Shown piece after piece: positions 37,339-46,511 of a stretch of DNA of 64,000 bases. This stretch comes from Pseudomonadota bacterium (GTDB lineage Bacteria; Pseudomonadota; Alphaproteobacteria; Rhizobiales; Hyphomicrobiaceae): contig JAEWIJ010000056.1 of NCBI GenBank assembly GCA_023387235.1, forward strand, positions 16,036 through 80,035, read 5' to 3'. The notes under the pieces were generated by a model that was not told the DNA's origin, made no database searches, and saw nothing but the letters and a program-made list of their open reading frames with translations. A program made the position numbers and the translations under genes. The number at the start of each line of letters is the position of its first letter. Position 1 is the first letter of the stretch.

Positions 37339-37563
37339 TCAGCGCGCGTTGCTGAGGCAGTATGCAGTATTGCTCTGCGACAAGTGCGCCAGCTTGGACA
37401 TAGCGATCGGCGCCTTCATGCGGAACGGCAGGCCGACGAGCTTCGGCCCGCTGCCTTCGGGCAGGCGCGTCATGCCGGGGTAGAACGTCACCTCGTCGCG
37501 GCCCGCAAAGAAGCTCGGTCTCAGCGTCACATCGAGACGCTCACTGCTTCCTGATCCAGCCAA
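37339..37563 (-). pseudogene. Remnant of a second arylsulfatase
   Basis: A short frame encodes LRPSFFAGRDEVTFYPGMTR followed by LPEGSGPKLVGLPFRMKAPI. This corresponds to the start of the C-terminal lectin-like domain of large arylsulfatases; the intact neighbour has NRTKYIYYPGTQMVPSNAAP at the equivalent place. The catalytic domain and the rest of the C-terminal domain are absent. It directly follows the 3' end of the intact arylsulfatase gene on the same strand, so the locus probably once held a tandem pair. There is no sign of translation. Confidence 0.55.
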
Positions 37564-37569
37564 TGCATT

Positions 37570-39966
37570 TCACTGCCGGGCGAGATACATCTTCACTTTT
37601 GCTTCGAGATCTTCCGGCGCCTCGCCGGAGACATCGACCAGCACCTTCTTCACTTGACCGGTAAAGCGGAACGGCGAGCTGTACTCGTCATCGAGCATGA
37701 CCGGCGATCCGCTATCCGCGCCGACCGACACTCCAGCAGCCAGGCCAAGCGTGAGTGGGATGGTCACCGAGAGATCGCCGCTGCCGACCGGCTTGCCGTC
37801 GACGAACAGCTTGATATTCGCAGGCACGCCCTTGCCTTTCGGGATGTCGGGCTTTCCGGTCGGCGTGAATTCGAAGGTAAAGACGTGATCTCCTTCGGGT
37901 ACGCCACCGCCGTTGGACTGAACTTTGAAGCGCTGGTCGGCGACGTAGTTGTATCCATACGTGAGCTTGCCGTCCTTGATGTAGAAGGCAAAGCCACCAT
38001 CGTTTCCGCCCATGGAGAACAGCACGCCCTCCGCGCCGCCCTTTGGCACCGACGCGTGCACGGACACCGCGTGCGGCACATTGGTCAACTGCGGAGCGGC
38101 ATTGGATGGCACCATCTGGGTGCCAGGATAGTAGATGTATTTGGTGCGATTGGCGGCGATCTGCGGGCGGCGCTCACCGAGGCGCGCGGTGCCACGGCTG
38201 TCGATCGGCAGCACGTCGTATTTGCCCGCTTCGACGTACCACATGCCGATCATCTCGATCAGCTTGGCGCGGTTCTCGTCGGCGAGATTCTTGGTCTCGG
38301 AAAAGTCCTCCGCCACTTTGTACAGCTCCCACCCCTTGGCATCGAGTTCGTTGAGCTTGTCATGGTCGATGGGAGCGCCGAACTGCAGGCCGGATTCCAC
38401 GAATGATATGCCTGGCCACGGACACACGGCGCGCCAGCCATCATGATAGATCGAGCGGTGGCCGAACATCTCGAAGTACTGTGTCTTGTGCAGGGCATCC
38501 GCCTTAGCGTTGTCGAATGAGGTCTTGAGGCTGAAGCCCTGGAGAGGAGACTGCGTCACGCCGCGAATTTGAGTGGGTGGCTCGATGTCGAGGCAATCGA
38601 GCACGGTCGGCACCATATCTATGGCGTGGCAGTACTGCATGCGAATCTCGCCCTTGGCCTTGATGCCTTTTGGCCAACAGACGATGAACGGGTCTGCCAC
38701 GCCGCCGCGATACGTCTCGCGCTTCCAGCGGCGGAACGGTGTATTGCCGGCATGTGTCCAGCCCCAGGGATAGTGGTTGAAGTATTTGGGGCCGCCAATG
38801 TCGTCGATGGCGGCGAGGTTCTGCTCGAGGCTGTCGGGCACGTTGTTGAAAAACTTGCCCTCGTTCACCGACCCCGTCGGGCCGCCCTCGGCGCTGGCAC
38901 CGTTATCAGAGATCAGCATGATCAGCGTATTCTCGTATTCGCCGATCTCCTTCAAGAAGGCGATCAGCTCGCCGATGTAGTGGTCCGTGTGCTCGAGAAA
39001 GCCGGCAAAGACCTCCATCATGCGCGCGTAGAGCCGACGCTCGTCCGCCGACAGCTTGCTCCAGTCCTGCACGTCGGGGTCATGACGTGACAGTGTCGTA
39101 CCCTTCGGGAGGATGCCCAGCTTCATCTGACGGGCGAACGTCTCCTCGCGATAGGCATCCCAGCCTTTGTCGAATTTGCCTTTGTACTTGTCGGCCCACT
39201 CCTTCGGGACGTGGTGCGGTGCGTGCTGTGCGCCAGTGCAGAAGTACATGAAGAAGGGCTTGTCCGGCGCGACCTGCTTGGCGTCGGCGATCATCGCCCT
39301 CGCCTTTTCGACGAGGTCGGGTGTGAGATGGTAGCCCTCCTCCGGTGTTTTCTCAGGCTCGGTTTGTGAGTTGTCGCGGACGAGTTCGGGGTAGTACTGA
39401 TGCGTGTCGCCGCCGAGAAAGCCGAAGTAGCGTTCAAATCCGCGTCCCAGCGGCCATCGATCATAGGGGCCGGCGGCAGATGTCTGCTCTGCCGGTGTCA
39501 GATGCCATTTGCCGATGGCGTAGGTGTTGTAGCCGTTCTGAAGCAGAACCTCCGATAGGAAGCCGTTCTCGAAGGGAATGATGCCGTTGCCGCCGGGATA
39601 GCCCGTCGACCCTTCGGTGATGCAGGACATGCCATTGGAGTGATGATTGCGGCCCGTGAGCATGCACGAGCGGGACGGCGAGCAGAGCGCCGTCGTGTGC
39701 ATGTTGTTGTAGAGAAGCCCATCCTTTGCCAGTGCATCGATGTTCGGCGTGTTGATCGGACTGCCGTAGCAGCCGAGATGGCCGAAGCCCGTATCGTCGA
39801 GCACGATGAAAAGCACATTCGGCGCACCATTCTTCGCCCGCCTCGGCGCAGGCCACGCAGGCTTCGATTCATCGAACGTCCGCCCGATCACGCCTGGAAA
39901 TGACTGTCCTGGCTGATACTCCGTGAGGCCACTTGCTTTGTCGCGGCCGTTAGACGCCTTCGCCAT
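37570..39966 (-). CDS. Arylsulfatase (type I sulfatase)
   Basis: The 798-residue protein is a formylglycine-dependent sulfatase. The metal site starts at LFIVLDDTGFGHLGCYG (Asp57 and Asp58), and the catalytic Cys95 lies in TALCSPSRSCMLTGRN, the CxPSR site matured to formylglycine. A C-terminal domain of about 200 residues (from YIYYPGTQMVPSN) resembles a jelly-roll or concanavalin fold, VHASVPKGGAEGVLFSMG. There is no signal peptide, so it appears cytoplasmic unless exported otherwise. It hydrolyses sulfate esters, probably supplying sulfur or degrading a sulfated substrate. ATG 39966 is chosen because GGAGGAGC is immediately upstream. The Cys-type hydrolase at 40385 lies upstream on the same strand. 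Confidence 0.94.
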   Translation of the reverse strand: MAKASNGRDKASGLTEYQPGQSFPGVIGRTFDESKPAWPAPRRAKNGAPNVLFIVLDDTGFGHLGCYGSPINTPNIDALAKDGLLYNNMHTTALCSPSRSCMLTGRNHHSNGMSCITEGSTGYPGGNGIIPFENGFLSEVLLQNGYNTYAIGKWHLTPAEQTSAAGPYDRWPLGRGFERYFGFLGGDTHQYYPELVRDNSQTEPEKTPEEGYHLTPDLVEKARAMIADAKQVAPDKPFFMYFCTGAQHAPHHVPKEWADKYKGKFDKGWDAYREETFARQMKLGILPKGTTLSRHDPDVQDWSKLSADERRLYARMMEVFAGFLEHTDHYIGELIAFLKEIGEYENTLIMLISDNGASAEGGPTGSVNEGKFFNNVPDSLEQNLAAIDDIGGPKYFNHYPWGWTHAGNTPFRRWKRETYRGGVADPFIVCWPKGIKAKGEIRMQYCHAIDMVPTVLDCLDIEPPTQIRGVTQSPLQGFSLKTSFDNAKADALHKTQYFEMFGHRSIYHDGWRAVCPWPGISFVESGLQFGAPIDHDKLNELDAKGWELYKVAEDFSETKNLADENRAKLIEMIGMWYVEAGKYDVLPIDSRGTARLGERRPQIAANRTKYIYYPGTQMVPSNAAPQLTNVPHAVSVHASVPKGGAEGVLFSMGGNDGGFAFYIKDGKLTYGYNYVADQRFKVQSNGGGVPEGDHVFTFEFTPTGKPDIPKGKGVPANIKLFVDGKPVGSGDLSVTIPLTLGLAAGVSVGADSGSPVMLDDEYSSPFRFTGQVKKVLVDVSGEAPEDLEAKVKMYLARQ

Positions 39967-40384
39967 TTCTTCAGCTCCTCCGATCAGGGAAAACCAACCG
40001 GTGGTCACCACTGCGAGAGAACCCCCTGAGAGATCACAGCTCTCAGCGAGGCGAGGTGAACCTGCTCGGCAACGAGATGATTACCGGCGCGCGAAACGCC
40101 GGCCATCGGGGGAAACCCCCAACGACCCGGCCTAAGGCTCCATCTGCGTTCGATGCGTGCAAGGGACTCGCCCGATCGCTTCGCGGGTGATTGCGGTCAC
40201 ACGATCAGAGCCGATCCGCGGTGAGCAACAAGATCGGAGATGTTTGCGTCCAGCAGCCGATCCATACATGCGCTCGTTCGACCGGGGTGCCCCGCTTGCT
40301 GCAACTGCCCAGGGCCGCTTGGGGCCAATAGCAGACATCGACCATTGTCTAGAATGCTGTTGGCACTCAGTAGCGCGGCCTACT
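39967..40384. other. Intergenic region with a degenerate copy of an alphaproteobacterial interspersed sequence
   Basis: About 420 bases separate the hydrolase stop and the sulfatase start. Near 40305-40350 the sequence (GGGGCCAATAGCAGACATCG on the plus strand) would read MSAIGPKR in the minus frame. By memory, closely similar translated sequences are found many times in Bradyrhizobium-type genomes, where they represent an interspersed repeat and not genes. The sulfatase promoter should also be here. I see nothing else convincing. Confidence 0.35.
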
Positions 40385-41359
40385 TCAGTTCATGTGCTTG
40401 CCGAGGAACGACAGCACTTTCTCGGGATGGCGGCCGAACCAGTTGTAGCCGTCCTTGAAGCGCGCGGTCGTGCCCTCGATCCAGTGAAGCTCCTTGTCGC
40501 TGCTGGCGAGCGCGTCGAACGTGCTCTGCGCGTCGGTCGGATTCTCGATGATGGCATCGTCTTTCACCTGCCACATCAGGAGGGGGAGCTTGACGTTCGG
40601 AGCCCAGAGCTTGCCCGACATGTCAGCGGCGGCGAAACCGCCGAGCTTCAATAGCTCCAGGTCGATCAGCTCCTGATACTGCGAGATGCCCTGGGCCGCC
40701 GAAATCTTGGCGAACACCGACGACATGTTGGGCACCAGCGGGCTCGCCAGACACTTCACGTTCTCGAACAGCTCGGGATGCTTGGTGATGGCCGCATACT
40801 GTGAAACACCGCCGAGGCACTGGCTGAACAGAGCGACCTTCATCTTGCCGAGGCGCGGATGCGCATCGACGAACTTCTTCACGCCGACGCAATCACGCCA
40901 TTCCCACTGGCCGACGCCGCAGACACCGCCGTTTGCAGCGCCGCTCTGTCCGTGATTGCGGAAGTCATAAGTCAGCACGTTATAGCCGGCATCGGTGAGG
41001 TGCTTGTACTGGATGACGAAGTCGATCTCGACCGGCTCGATGAAATTGCTCCACGGCTCGCCCATGTGGCCGGGATAGCCAGCGCGGCACATTGGCAGGG
41101 CGTGGTTGAAGATGACCAGCTTGTTGCTCTCGCCGCCCTTGGCGGGGATGTACCAAGCTTCGAGCGGTGTGCCGTCGTCCGAAAGAATGGACAGATCATG
41201 CCAGCCCTTCATGCCGTACTCGTCGGGGTTCTTGAAGATGAAGCTGCGCGGCATCTTCACCATGCCGACGAGCGCGTTGACCTTGGCGTGATCCGCCTTG
41301 GAGATGGTCTTCTCCTGCTCCTGGGCCTTCTGCATTCGCTCCTTCGATATTCCGGTCAT
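40385..41359 (-). CDS. Alpha/beta hydrolase with Cys in the nucleophile position
   Basis: The 324-residue protein shows the alpha/beta-hydrolase order: LVIFNHALPMCRAGY (oxyanion strand), YNVLTYDFRNHGQSG (typical strand 4 with acidic turn) and KVALFSQCLGGVSQYAA as the nucleophile elbow. At the place where a Ser is expected in Gx(S/C)xG, the sequence is SQCLGG, so the nucleophile would be a Cys as in dienelactone hydrolase. Later candidates for acid and His are WQVKDDAIIE and NWFGRHPEKV. It is cytoplasmic. ATG 41359 follows GGAG at suitable spacing. It is divergent from a LysR-type regulator, which probably controls it and maybe the arylsulfatase behind it. Confidence 0.75.
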   Translation of the reverse strand: MTGISKERMQKAQEQEKTISKADHAKVNALVGMVKMPRSFIFKNPDEYGMKGWHDLSILSDDGTPLEAWYIPAKGGESNKLVIFNHALPMCRAGYPGHMGEPWSNFIEPVEIDFVIQYKHLTDAGYNVLTYDFRNHGQSGAANGGVCGVGQWEWRDCVGVKKFVDAHPRLGKMKVALFSQCLGGVSQYAAITKHPELFENVKCLASPLVPNMSSVFAKISAAQGISQYQELIDLELLKLGGFAAADMSGKLWAPNVKLPLLMWQVKDDAIIENPTDAQSTFDALASSDKELHWIEGTTARFKDGYNWFGRHPEKVLSFLGKHMN

Positions 41360-41486
41360 CACCAATACTCCTCTGTTTCATTGGAGACCCGTCGCCTCGA
41401 TCACGACGGCATGGTCGGAAGGTAGCGCATTGTCTGCTCATCGATTAGATGGGATAATGTGTATGAACCTAGAAGCATGGTGATGA

Positions 41487-42392
41487 ATGCGGCGCGAGGA
41501 CATGGCCGACCTGACGGCCTTCGTGGTCGTCGCGGAGGCGAAAAACTTCACACGGGCGGCGGCGAAGCTCGATCTGTCGCAATCGGCACTCAGCCAGATT
41601 GTCCGCCGGCTGGAGGCGCGTCTCGGCGTGCGGCTGCTGGCCCGCACCACGCGGAGCGTCGCACCTACGGAAGCGGGGGAGCGGTTGCTGCAGTCGCTGG
41701 CGCCGATGCTGCACGATATCGATCAGCGCATTGCCGATCTCAGCACGTTCCGCGACAAGCCCGCAGGAACGATCCGCATCACGACGGTCGAGCATGCGGC
41801 CAAGACGATTCTGCGTCCGGCTCTCAGCAGGCTTCTCCCTGACTATCCCGACATCACTGTGGAGATCATCATCGACTATGGGCTCACCGACATCGTGGCC
41901 GATCGCTTCGATGCCGGCGTTCGGCTGGGCGAGCACGTGGCCAAGGATATGATCGCGGTGCCGATCGGGCCTGAGATTCCGATGGCGATCGTCGGCTCGC
42001 CCAAATACTTCCGCAAGCTTGCGCAGCCGACCCATCCCGATCAGCTCGTTGCACACCGCTGCATCAATCTGAGGCTCCCCACCTCGGGCACGCTGAACGC
42101 TTGGCGGTTCGTCAAAGGCGAGCGGGAGACGCGCGTGCGCGTCGAGGGGCCACTCATCTTCAATACCATCGATCTTATCCAGGACGCAGCACTCGACGGC
42201 CTCGGCTTGGCCTACCTGCCACTGGATCAGGTGGAGAAGCTCATCAAGACGGGGCGGCTCAAGCGTGTGCTGGCCCAATGGTCGCCGCCATTACCGGCTT
42301 ACCATCTCTACTATCCCAGCCGCCGGCACGCTTCACCCGCTTTCAAGCTGCTAGTCGATGTTCTTAGGTTCAGGCCAGCAGGCAAAGCGTAG
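41487..42392 (+). CDS. LysR-type transcriptional regulator
   Basis: The 301-residue regulator has an N-terminal winged helix-turn-helix (LTAFVVVAEAKNFTRAAAKL, then LSQSALSQIVRRLEARLGVR) and a periplasmic-binding-protein-like effector domain starting near TIRITTVEHAAKT. The effector part contains the usual IVADRFDAGVRLGE and DGLGLAYLPLDQV segments. LysR proteins typically control a divergent gene, here the alpha/beta hydrolase, from the 120-base intergenic region. Effector unknown; a substrate or product of the sulfatase/hydrolase pathway is a reasonable guess. Confidence 0.92.
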   Translation: MRREDMADLTAFVVVAEAKNFTRAAAKLDLSQSALSQIVRRLEARLGVRLLARTTRSVAPTEAGERLLQSLAPMLHDIDQRIADLSTFRDKPAGTIRITTVEHAAKTILRPALSRLLPDYPDITVEIIIDYGLTDIVADRFDAGVRLGEHVAKDMIAVPIGPEIPMAIVGSPKYFRKLAQPTHPDQLVAHRCINLRLPTSGTLNAWRFVKGERETRVRVEGPLIFNTIDLIQDAALDGLGLAYLPLDQVEKLIKTGRLKRVLAQWSPPLPAYHLYYPSRRHASPAFKLLVDVLRFRPAGKA

Positions 42393-42665
42393 TCAGCAGC
42401 TGTAAACTGTCCGTTCAGGGTCATTCTTGTCGACCGGCGGGTCGCTCTTGAGATCTGCTTGCCGTGCTAAAGCTGACGTGCGCCAGCGACTGAGCACCAA
42501 ATCACAGCATGGGTGTGCGACGGCGATCCTCACGAAAGGAAATGGGCCGCAGTCCCCTTAAGGCGCGTCCTCGAACACCTTGCACAGAGGCCGCATCTCG
42601 CGTGATCCCGGCGTGACCCGGAAATCTACACCACCAAAGAACACAAAGCTAAGATATTGAAATCA
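42393..42665. other. Intergenic region
   Basis: About 270 bases between the LysR gene and the tRNA-Gly. I see no convincing coding frame, hairpin with T-run or repeat. The tRNA promoter is on the opposite side, as the tRNA is transcribed from the minus strand. Confidence 0.4.
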
Positions 42666-42740
42666 TGGAGCGGGCGATCGGGATCGAACCGACGACATTC
42701 AGCTTGGGAAGCTGACGTTCTACCACTGAACTACGCCCGC
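42666..42740 (-). tRNA. tRNA-Gly(CCC)
   Basis: The minus strand reads as a full cloverleaf of 75 bases including encoded CCA. The acceptor arm GCGGGCG pairs with CGCCCGC, the D-arm contains TAGTTCAGTGGTAGAAC, the T-arm is GGTTCGATCC, and the anticodon loop TTCCCAA sits on the TCAGC/GCTGA stem. The anticodon is CCC, decoding GGG. Confidence 0.97.
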
Positions 42741-42933
42741 ATTTCAGAGGATTGGAGCACTCCGCGGCAAGATCAGACGAACCCCGCGAAGCCCCAGCTC
42801 CCTCGAATCTGCTCCAATACCACCGCTTCGGCGCACCGTCACCCCACCTTCCGCACCGATCGCTCGGGATGGTGCGCCCCATGCCGGAGGTCGGCGCGCC
42901 TCGTTTGAACTTTTTGCGGTGCAGCGCGTTTTA

Positions 42934-43215
42934 ATGGCGGCACCAATACGCAAGCACGGATTTCCCGCAGTGGACGACGAAACCATGCGCCTCCGGCGCG
43001 CCCTCGACAGCGCCATTTATTCGCTCGAGCAGATCAAGCGGCGGGCGGACAACGGCGCGACATCGCCGACGTCGGATTGGGATTGTCTGGTCATCGCGGA
43101 AGCCGCGGAGGCCGCCATAGAGCGCATTGCCGAACATTGTCGGACGCCGAAACGCAGTGCGATTCATCCAGCACTCGAGCATGAAGCCAGGTATGGCGGC
43201 GCAACGAGCGCCTGA
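42934..43215 (+). CDS. Small hypothetical protein
   Basis: The 93-residue protein is unrecognised. It is predicted to be mainly helical, with ETMRLRRALDSAIYSLEQIK in the first half and VIAEAAEAAIERIAEHC in the second. No signal peptide or membrane segment is seen. The ATG at 42934 is chosen, though GTG at 42919 is in frame. Codon usage matches neighbouring genes, so it is plausible but unproven. Confidence 0.45.
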   Translation: MAAPIRKHGFPAVDDETMRLRRALDSAIYSLEQIKRRADNGATSPTSDWDCLVIAEAAEAAIERIAEHCRTPKRSAIHPALEHEARYGGATSA

Positions 43216-43326
43216 CCTGCCCACGAACATCGAAGCTCCACTCACCCGCGCGAGCCCAGTCTTTACAGTCGGTAAAGAGATATGGGCTAGCGTGGCACGA
43301 CCGTTGCGTGCCGAGGGAGCACTCCC

Positions 43327-43815
43327 ATGTCCTGGCGTTCATTGCTGCCGTCCGTCATCCGGGCCGGCCTCACCCTATCGATTGCCATTTCCGCAATGAG
43401 CATCAGCTTCCACGACGCGGAAGCACGACGCGGCGGTAAGGTCCGCTCCTCCAGCGAGCATCACACTACCAAAGATCGTTCGTCCGACCATGAGGGCGCA
43501 GCGAAGCGCAAGTTCGACGAGGAGCACGACGGACAGGGCGCCGACAGCTCGGGCGGCACCTTTGTGCCGGGCATCCGCGTCCGCAGTCGCGAAGCCGCCC
43601 GTGGCGCCGAGACGTCGAGCGATGCCGAAGATCCCTCGGCCCCCAAGGCGCTCCCACGGCCTCGCGTATTCACCGTGAAGCCCGTCGAGGATATCGATGT
43701 GCCGGGCTGCCCGACAGGCATGATCTGCACGGTTTGTCTGGCCGGCTGCGAGGGCGATATCGGCGCCATCGTCGATGCGCAGACCAAAACGCCGATGCCA
43801 AGGCCGCGCCACTGA
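43327..43815 (+). CDS. Secreted Cys-containing hypothetical protein
   Basis: The 162-residue protein begins with a signal-peptide-like N-terminus (RAGLTLSIAISAMSISFHDAEA) followed by a hydrophilic, low-complexity region rich in Arg, Ser, Asp and Glu. The C-terminal quarter has four clustered Cys in CPTGMICTVCLAGCEG. This pattern suggests a periplasmic protein with disulfides or a metal site. I recognise no family. It stands alone and converges with the methylmalonyl-CoA mutase gene. Confidence 0.6.
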   Translation: MSWRSLLPSVIRAGLTLSIAISAMSISFHDAEARRGGKVRSSSEHHTTKDRSSDHEGAAKRKFDEEHDGQGADSSGGTFVPGIRVRSREAARGAETSSDAEDPSAPKALPRPRVFTVKPVEDIDVPGCPTGMICTVCLAGCEGDIGAIVDAQTKTPMPRPRH

Positions 43816-43857
43816 GGCGCGCCGCTGCGTCATGGCAATTCACGAAGAGCGCGCGGC

Positions 43858-46020
43858 CTATTCGGCCGCGACCTTCGGCGCGTAGCCGAGCGCCACGTTG
43901 AGCTTTTCGAGCAGGTCGGCCGCGGCCTCGGCGATATTCGTGCCGGGCCCGAACACGGCCTTGGCGCCGGCCGCAAAGAGCGCCGGGTAGTCGGCGGGCG
44001 GGATAACGCCACCGATAACGATCATGATGTCGCCGCGGCCCTCGGCCTCGAGCGCCGCACGCAGCTCCGGCGCCAGTGTCAGATGCCCCGCGGCGAGCGA
44101 CGACACGCCGACAATATGCACATCGTTTTCAACCGCTTGACGCGCGACTTCTTCGGGCGTCGAGAAGAGCGGACCAATATCCACGTCGAAGCCGAGGTCC
44201 GCGAACGCCGTCGCGATCACCTTCTGGCCGCGGTCGTGTCCATCCTGACCCATCTTGGCGATCAGGATGCGCGGGCGGCGGCCGTCATTGCGCTCGAAGT
44301 TTTCGACGAGCGCTTGCACCTTGCCAAGAGCACTGGTCATGGCGCTCGCCTCCGATCGATAGACACCCGACACGGCGCGAATCTCGGCGCGATGGCGACC
44401 GAACACGACTTCGAGTGCATCCGAGATCTCGCCGACCGTCGCCTTCGCGCGCGCCGCCTTCACGGCGAGGTCGAGCAGATTGGCGCCGCTCTTCGCCCCC
44501 TCGGTCAGCGCATTGAGCGCCGAGGAAACTTCCGCCGCATCGCGCTCGCCCTTGAGGCGCGCAAGCTTGGCGAGCTGCTGCTCGCGCACCTTCGCGTTGT
44601 CGACCTTGAGGAGCTCGATCTCGGCCTCGTTCGAGACGCGGAACTTGTTCACGCCGACGATCGTCTGACGGCCGGAATCGATCCGCGCCTGCGTGCGTGC
44701 GGCGGCTTCCTCGATGCGCATCTTCGGAATGCCGGCGGCGATCGCCTTGGCCATGCCGCCGAGACGCTCGACTTCCTCGATGTGCTGCCAGGCCTTCTCG
44801 GCGAGCTCGTAGGAAAGCCGCTCGACGTAGTAGCTGCCGCCCCAGAGATCGGCGGTGCGCGTCGTGCCGCTCTCCTGCTGAAGGACGAGCTGCGTGTTGC
44901 GGGCAATGCGGGCCGAGAAGTCGGTCGGCAGCGCGATCGCCTCGTCGAGCGCATTCGTATGCAGCGACTGCGTGTGGCCCTGTGTCGCCGCCATGGCCTC
45001 GATGCAGGTGCGCGTGACGTTGTTGAAGACATCCTGCGCGGTGAGGCTCCAGCCGGAGGTCTGGCAGTGCGTGCGCAGCGAGAGCGAGCGGTCGTCCTTC
45101 GGCGCGAACTCCGACTTGATGAGACGCGCCCAGAGAAGACGCGCGGCGCGCATCTTGGCGATCTCCATGAAGAAGTTCATGCCGATCGCCCAGAAGAATG
45201 AAAGACGCGGGGCGAACTTGTCGATGCCGAGGCCACCGGCGACTCCGGCACGGGCATACTCGATGCCATCGGCGAGCGTATAGGCGAGCTCGAGGTCCGC
45301 CGTCGCGCCGGCCTCCTGCATGTGATAGCCGGAGATGGAGATGGAGTTGAACTTCGGCATGTTCGCGCTGGTGTAGGCGAAGATGTCCGAGATGATCCGC
45401 ATGGAGGGCGCGGGCGGATAGATGTACGTGTTGCGGACCATGAACTCCTTGAGAATGTCGTTCTGGATGGTCCCCGAGAGCTTGGCGAGCGGCACGCCTT
45501 GCTCCTCGCCCGCGACGATGAACAGAGCGAGCACCGGCAGCACCGCGCCGTTCATGGTCATTGACACGGACATCTGCGACAGGTCGATCCCGTCGAACAG
45601 CGTCCGCATGTCGAAGATCGAGTCGATCGCGACGCCGGCCATGCCGACGTCACCCTTCACGCGCGGATGATCGCTGTCATAGCCGCGATGCGTGGCGAGA
45701 TCGAATGCGACTGAAAGGCCCTTCTGCCCGGCCGCGATATTCCGCCGATAGAAGGCATTGCTTTCCTCCGCCGTCGAGAACCCCGCGTACTGGCGGATGG
45801 TCCACGGCTGCGTGACGTACATGGTCGGGTAGGGCCCGCGCAGGAATGGCGCGATGCCGGGAAGCGTATCGACGAAATCGAGGCCGGAGATGTCCGCCCC
45901 CGTATACACCGACTTGAGTGGGATGCCTTCGGGCGTCTCGAAGGTGGTCGCGGGCGCGGCAGCGGTGGCCGTTGCAGGCGCGCTGAGATCGACGGTCGTG
46001 AAATCGGGTATCCTGCTCAT
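43858..46020 (-). CDS. scpA: Methylmalonyl-CoA mutase (single-chain catalytic subunit)
   Basis: The 720-residue protein interconverts methylmalonyl-CoA and succinyl-CoA. The substrate TIM barrel includes TMYVTQPWTIRQYAGFSTAE and the RNTYIYPPAPSMRIISDI region, and the C-terminal cobalamin domain has the DxHxxG motif at 593-598 (DGHDRG), where His595 is the lower ligand. The IGGVIPPADYPALFAAGA loop supports B12 binding. In propionate and branched-chain amino acid breakdown it follows acyl-CoA carboxylase and epimerase. No separate small subunit is present, consistent with the homodimeric form. A dedicated operon partner (e.g. MeaB) is not adjacent. Confidence 0.95.
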   Translation of the reverse strand: MSRIPDFTTVDLSAPATATAAAPATTFETPEGIPLKSVYTGADISGLDFVDTLPGIAPFLRGPYPTMYVTQPWTIRQYAGFSTAEESNAFYRRNIAAGQKGLSVAFDLATHRGYDSDHPRVKGDVGMAGVAIDSIFDMRTLFDGIDLSQMSVSMTMNGAVLPVLALFIVAGEEQGVPLAKLSGTIQNDILKEFMVRNTYIYPPAPSMRIISDIFAYTSANMPKFNSISISGYHMQEAGATADLELAYTLADGIEYARAGVAGGLGIDKFAPRLSFFWAIGMNFFMEIAKMRAARLLWARLIKSEFAPKDDRSLSLRTHCQTSGWSLTAQDVFNNVTRTCIEAMAATQGHTQSLHTNALDEAIALPTDFSARIARNTQLVLQQESGTTRTADLWGGSYYVERLSYELAEKAWQHIEEVERLGGMAKAIAAGIPKMRIEEAAARTQARIDSGRQTIVGVNKFRVSNEAEIELLKVDNAKVREQQLAKLARLKGERDAAEVSSALNALTEGAKSGANLLDLAVKAARAKATVGEISDALEVVFGRHRAEIRAVSGVYRSEASAMTSALGKVQALVENFERNDGRRPRILIAKMGQDGHDRGQKVIATAFADLGFDVDIGPLFSTPEEVARQAVENDVHIVGVSSLAAGHLTLAPELRAALEAEGRGDIMIVIGGVIPPADYPALFAAGAKAVFGPGTNIAEAAADLLEKLNVALGYAPKVAAE

Positions 46021-46511
46021 GCCTCGGACCTGGCCTCGCCCTGGGTATCGGATCGCTCAGGGCCGCTTGGGACGTAACGAAGGTCAGCGGCCTGAGGTTC
46101 GGGCGCGGGTCGCCGCGAACCAATCAAAATCCACAATAAAATCGCGCCAATGGGGGCCCGGGTCAACCCCGGCCGACGCTGATCAGGTAGTGCGCGCGCG
46201 ATGCCCGCGCTGAAACCTGCGCCGCGACGTCCTTGCGGTAGCTCTCCATAAGCGTGTCATACACATGCTCGAGACTGGCACATGCTCAACACTGAGCGCT
46301 CGATCGCGGCAAGGCATCGGCAACCGTCATGTCGCACTCGCGATCTCTCGATCCACAGGCGCCGTCCTAGCCGATCGCGTCGCGCCGTCCAGTTAGCGGG
46401 CAGATACGATTGACGAATTTGGATCCTCGCCCCGCGTTGACCCTCGTCCGCCCACTCATTAACTTTGCGCGCAGCATATTGGAGCCACATAGGCGAGCCA
46501 AAGGTCCGGCC
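46021..46511. other. Large intergenic region between scpA and the M48 protease gene
   Basis: About 490 bases, containing the divergent promoters of the mutase and protease genes. The following protease frame is open from a TTG at 46410 but the residues before 46512 are not signal-peptide-like. I find no RNA gene or repeat in it. Confidence 0.4.
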
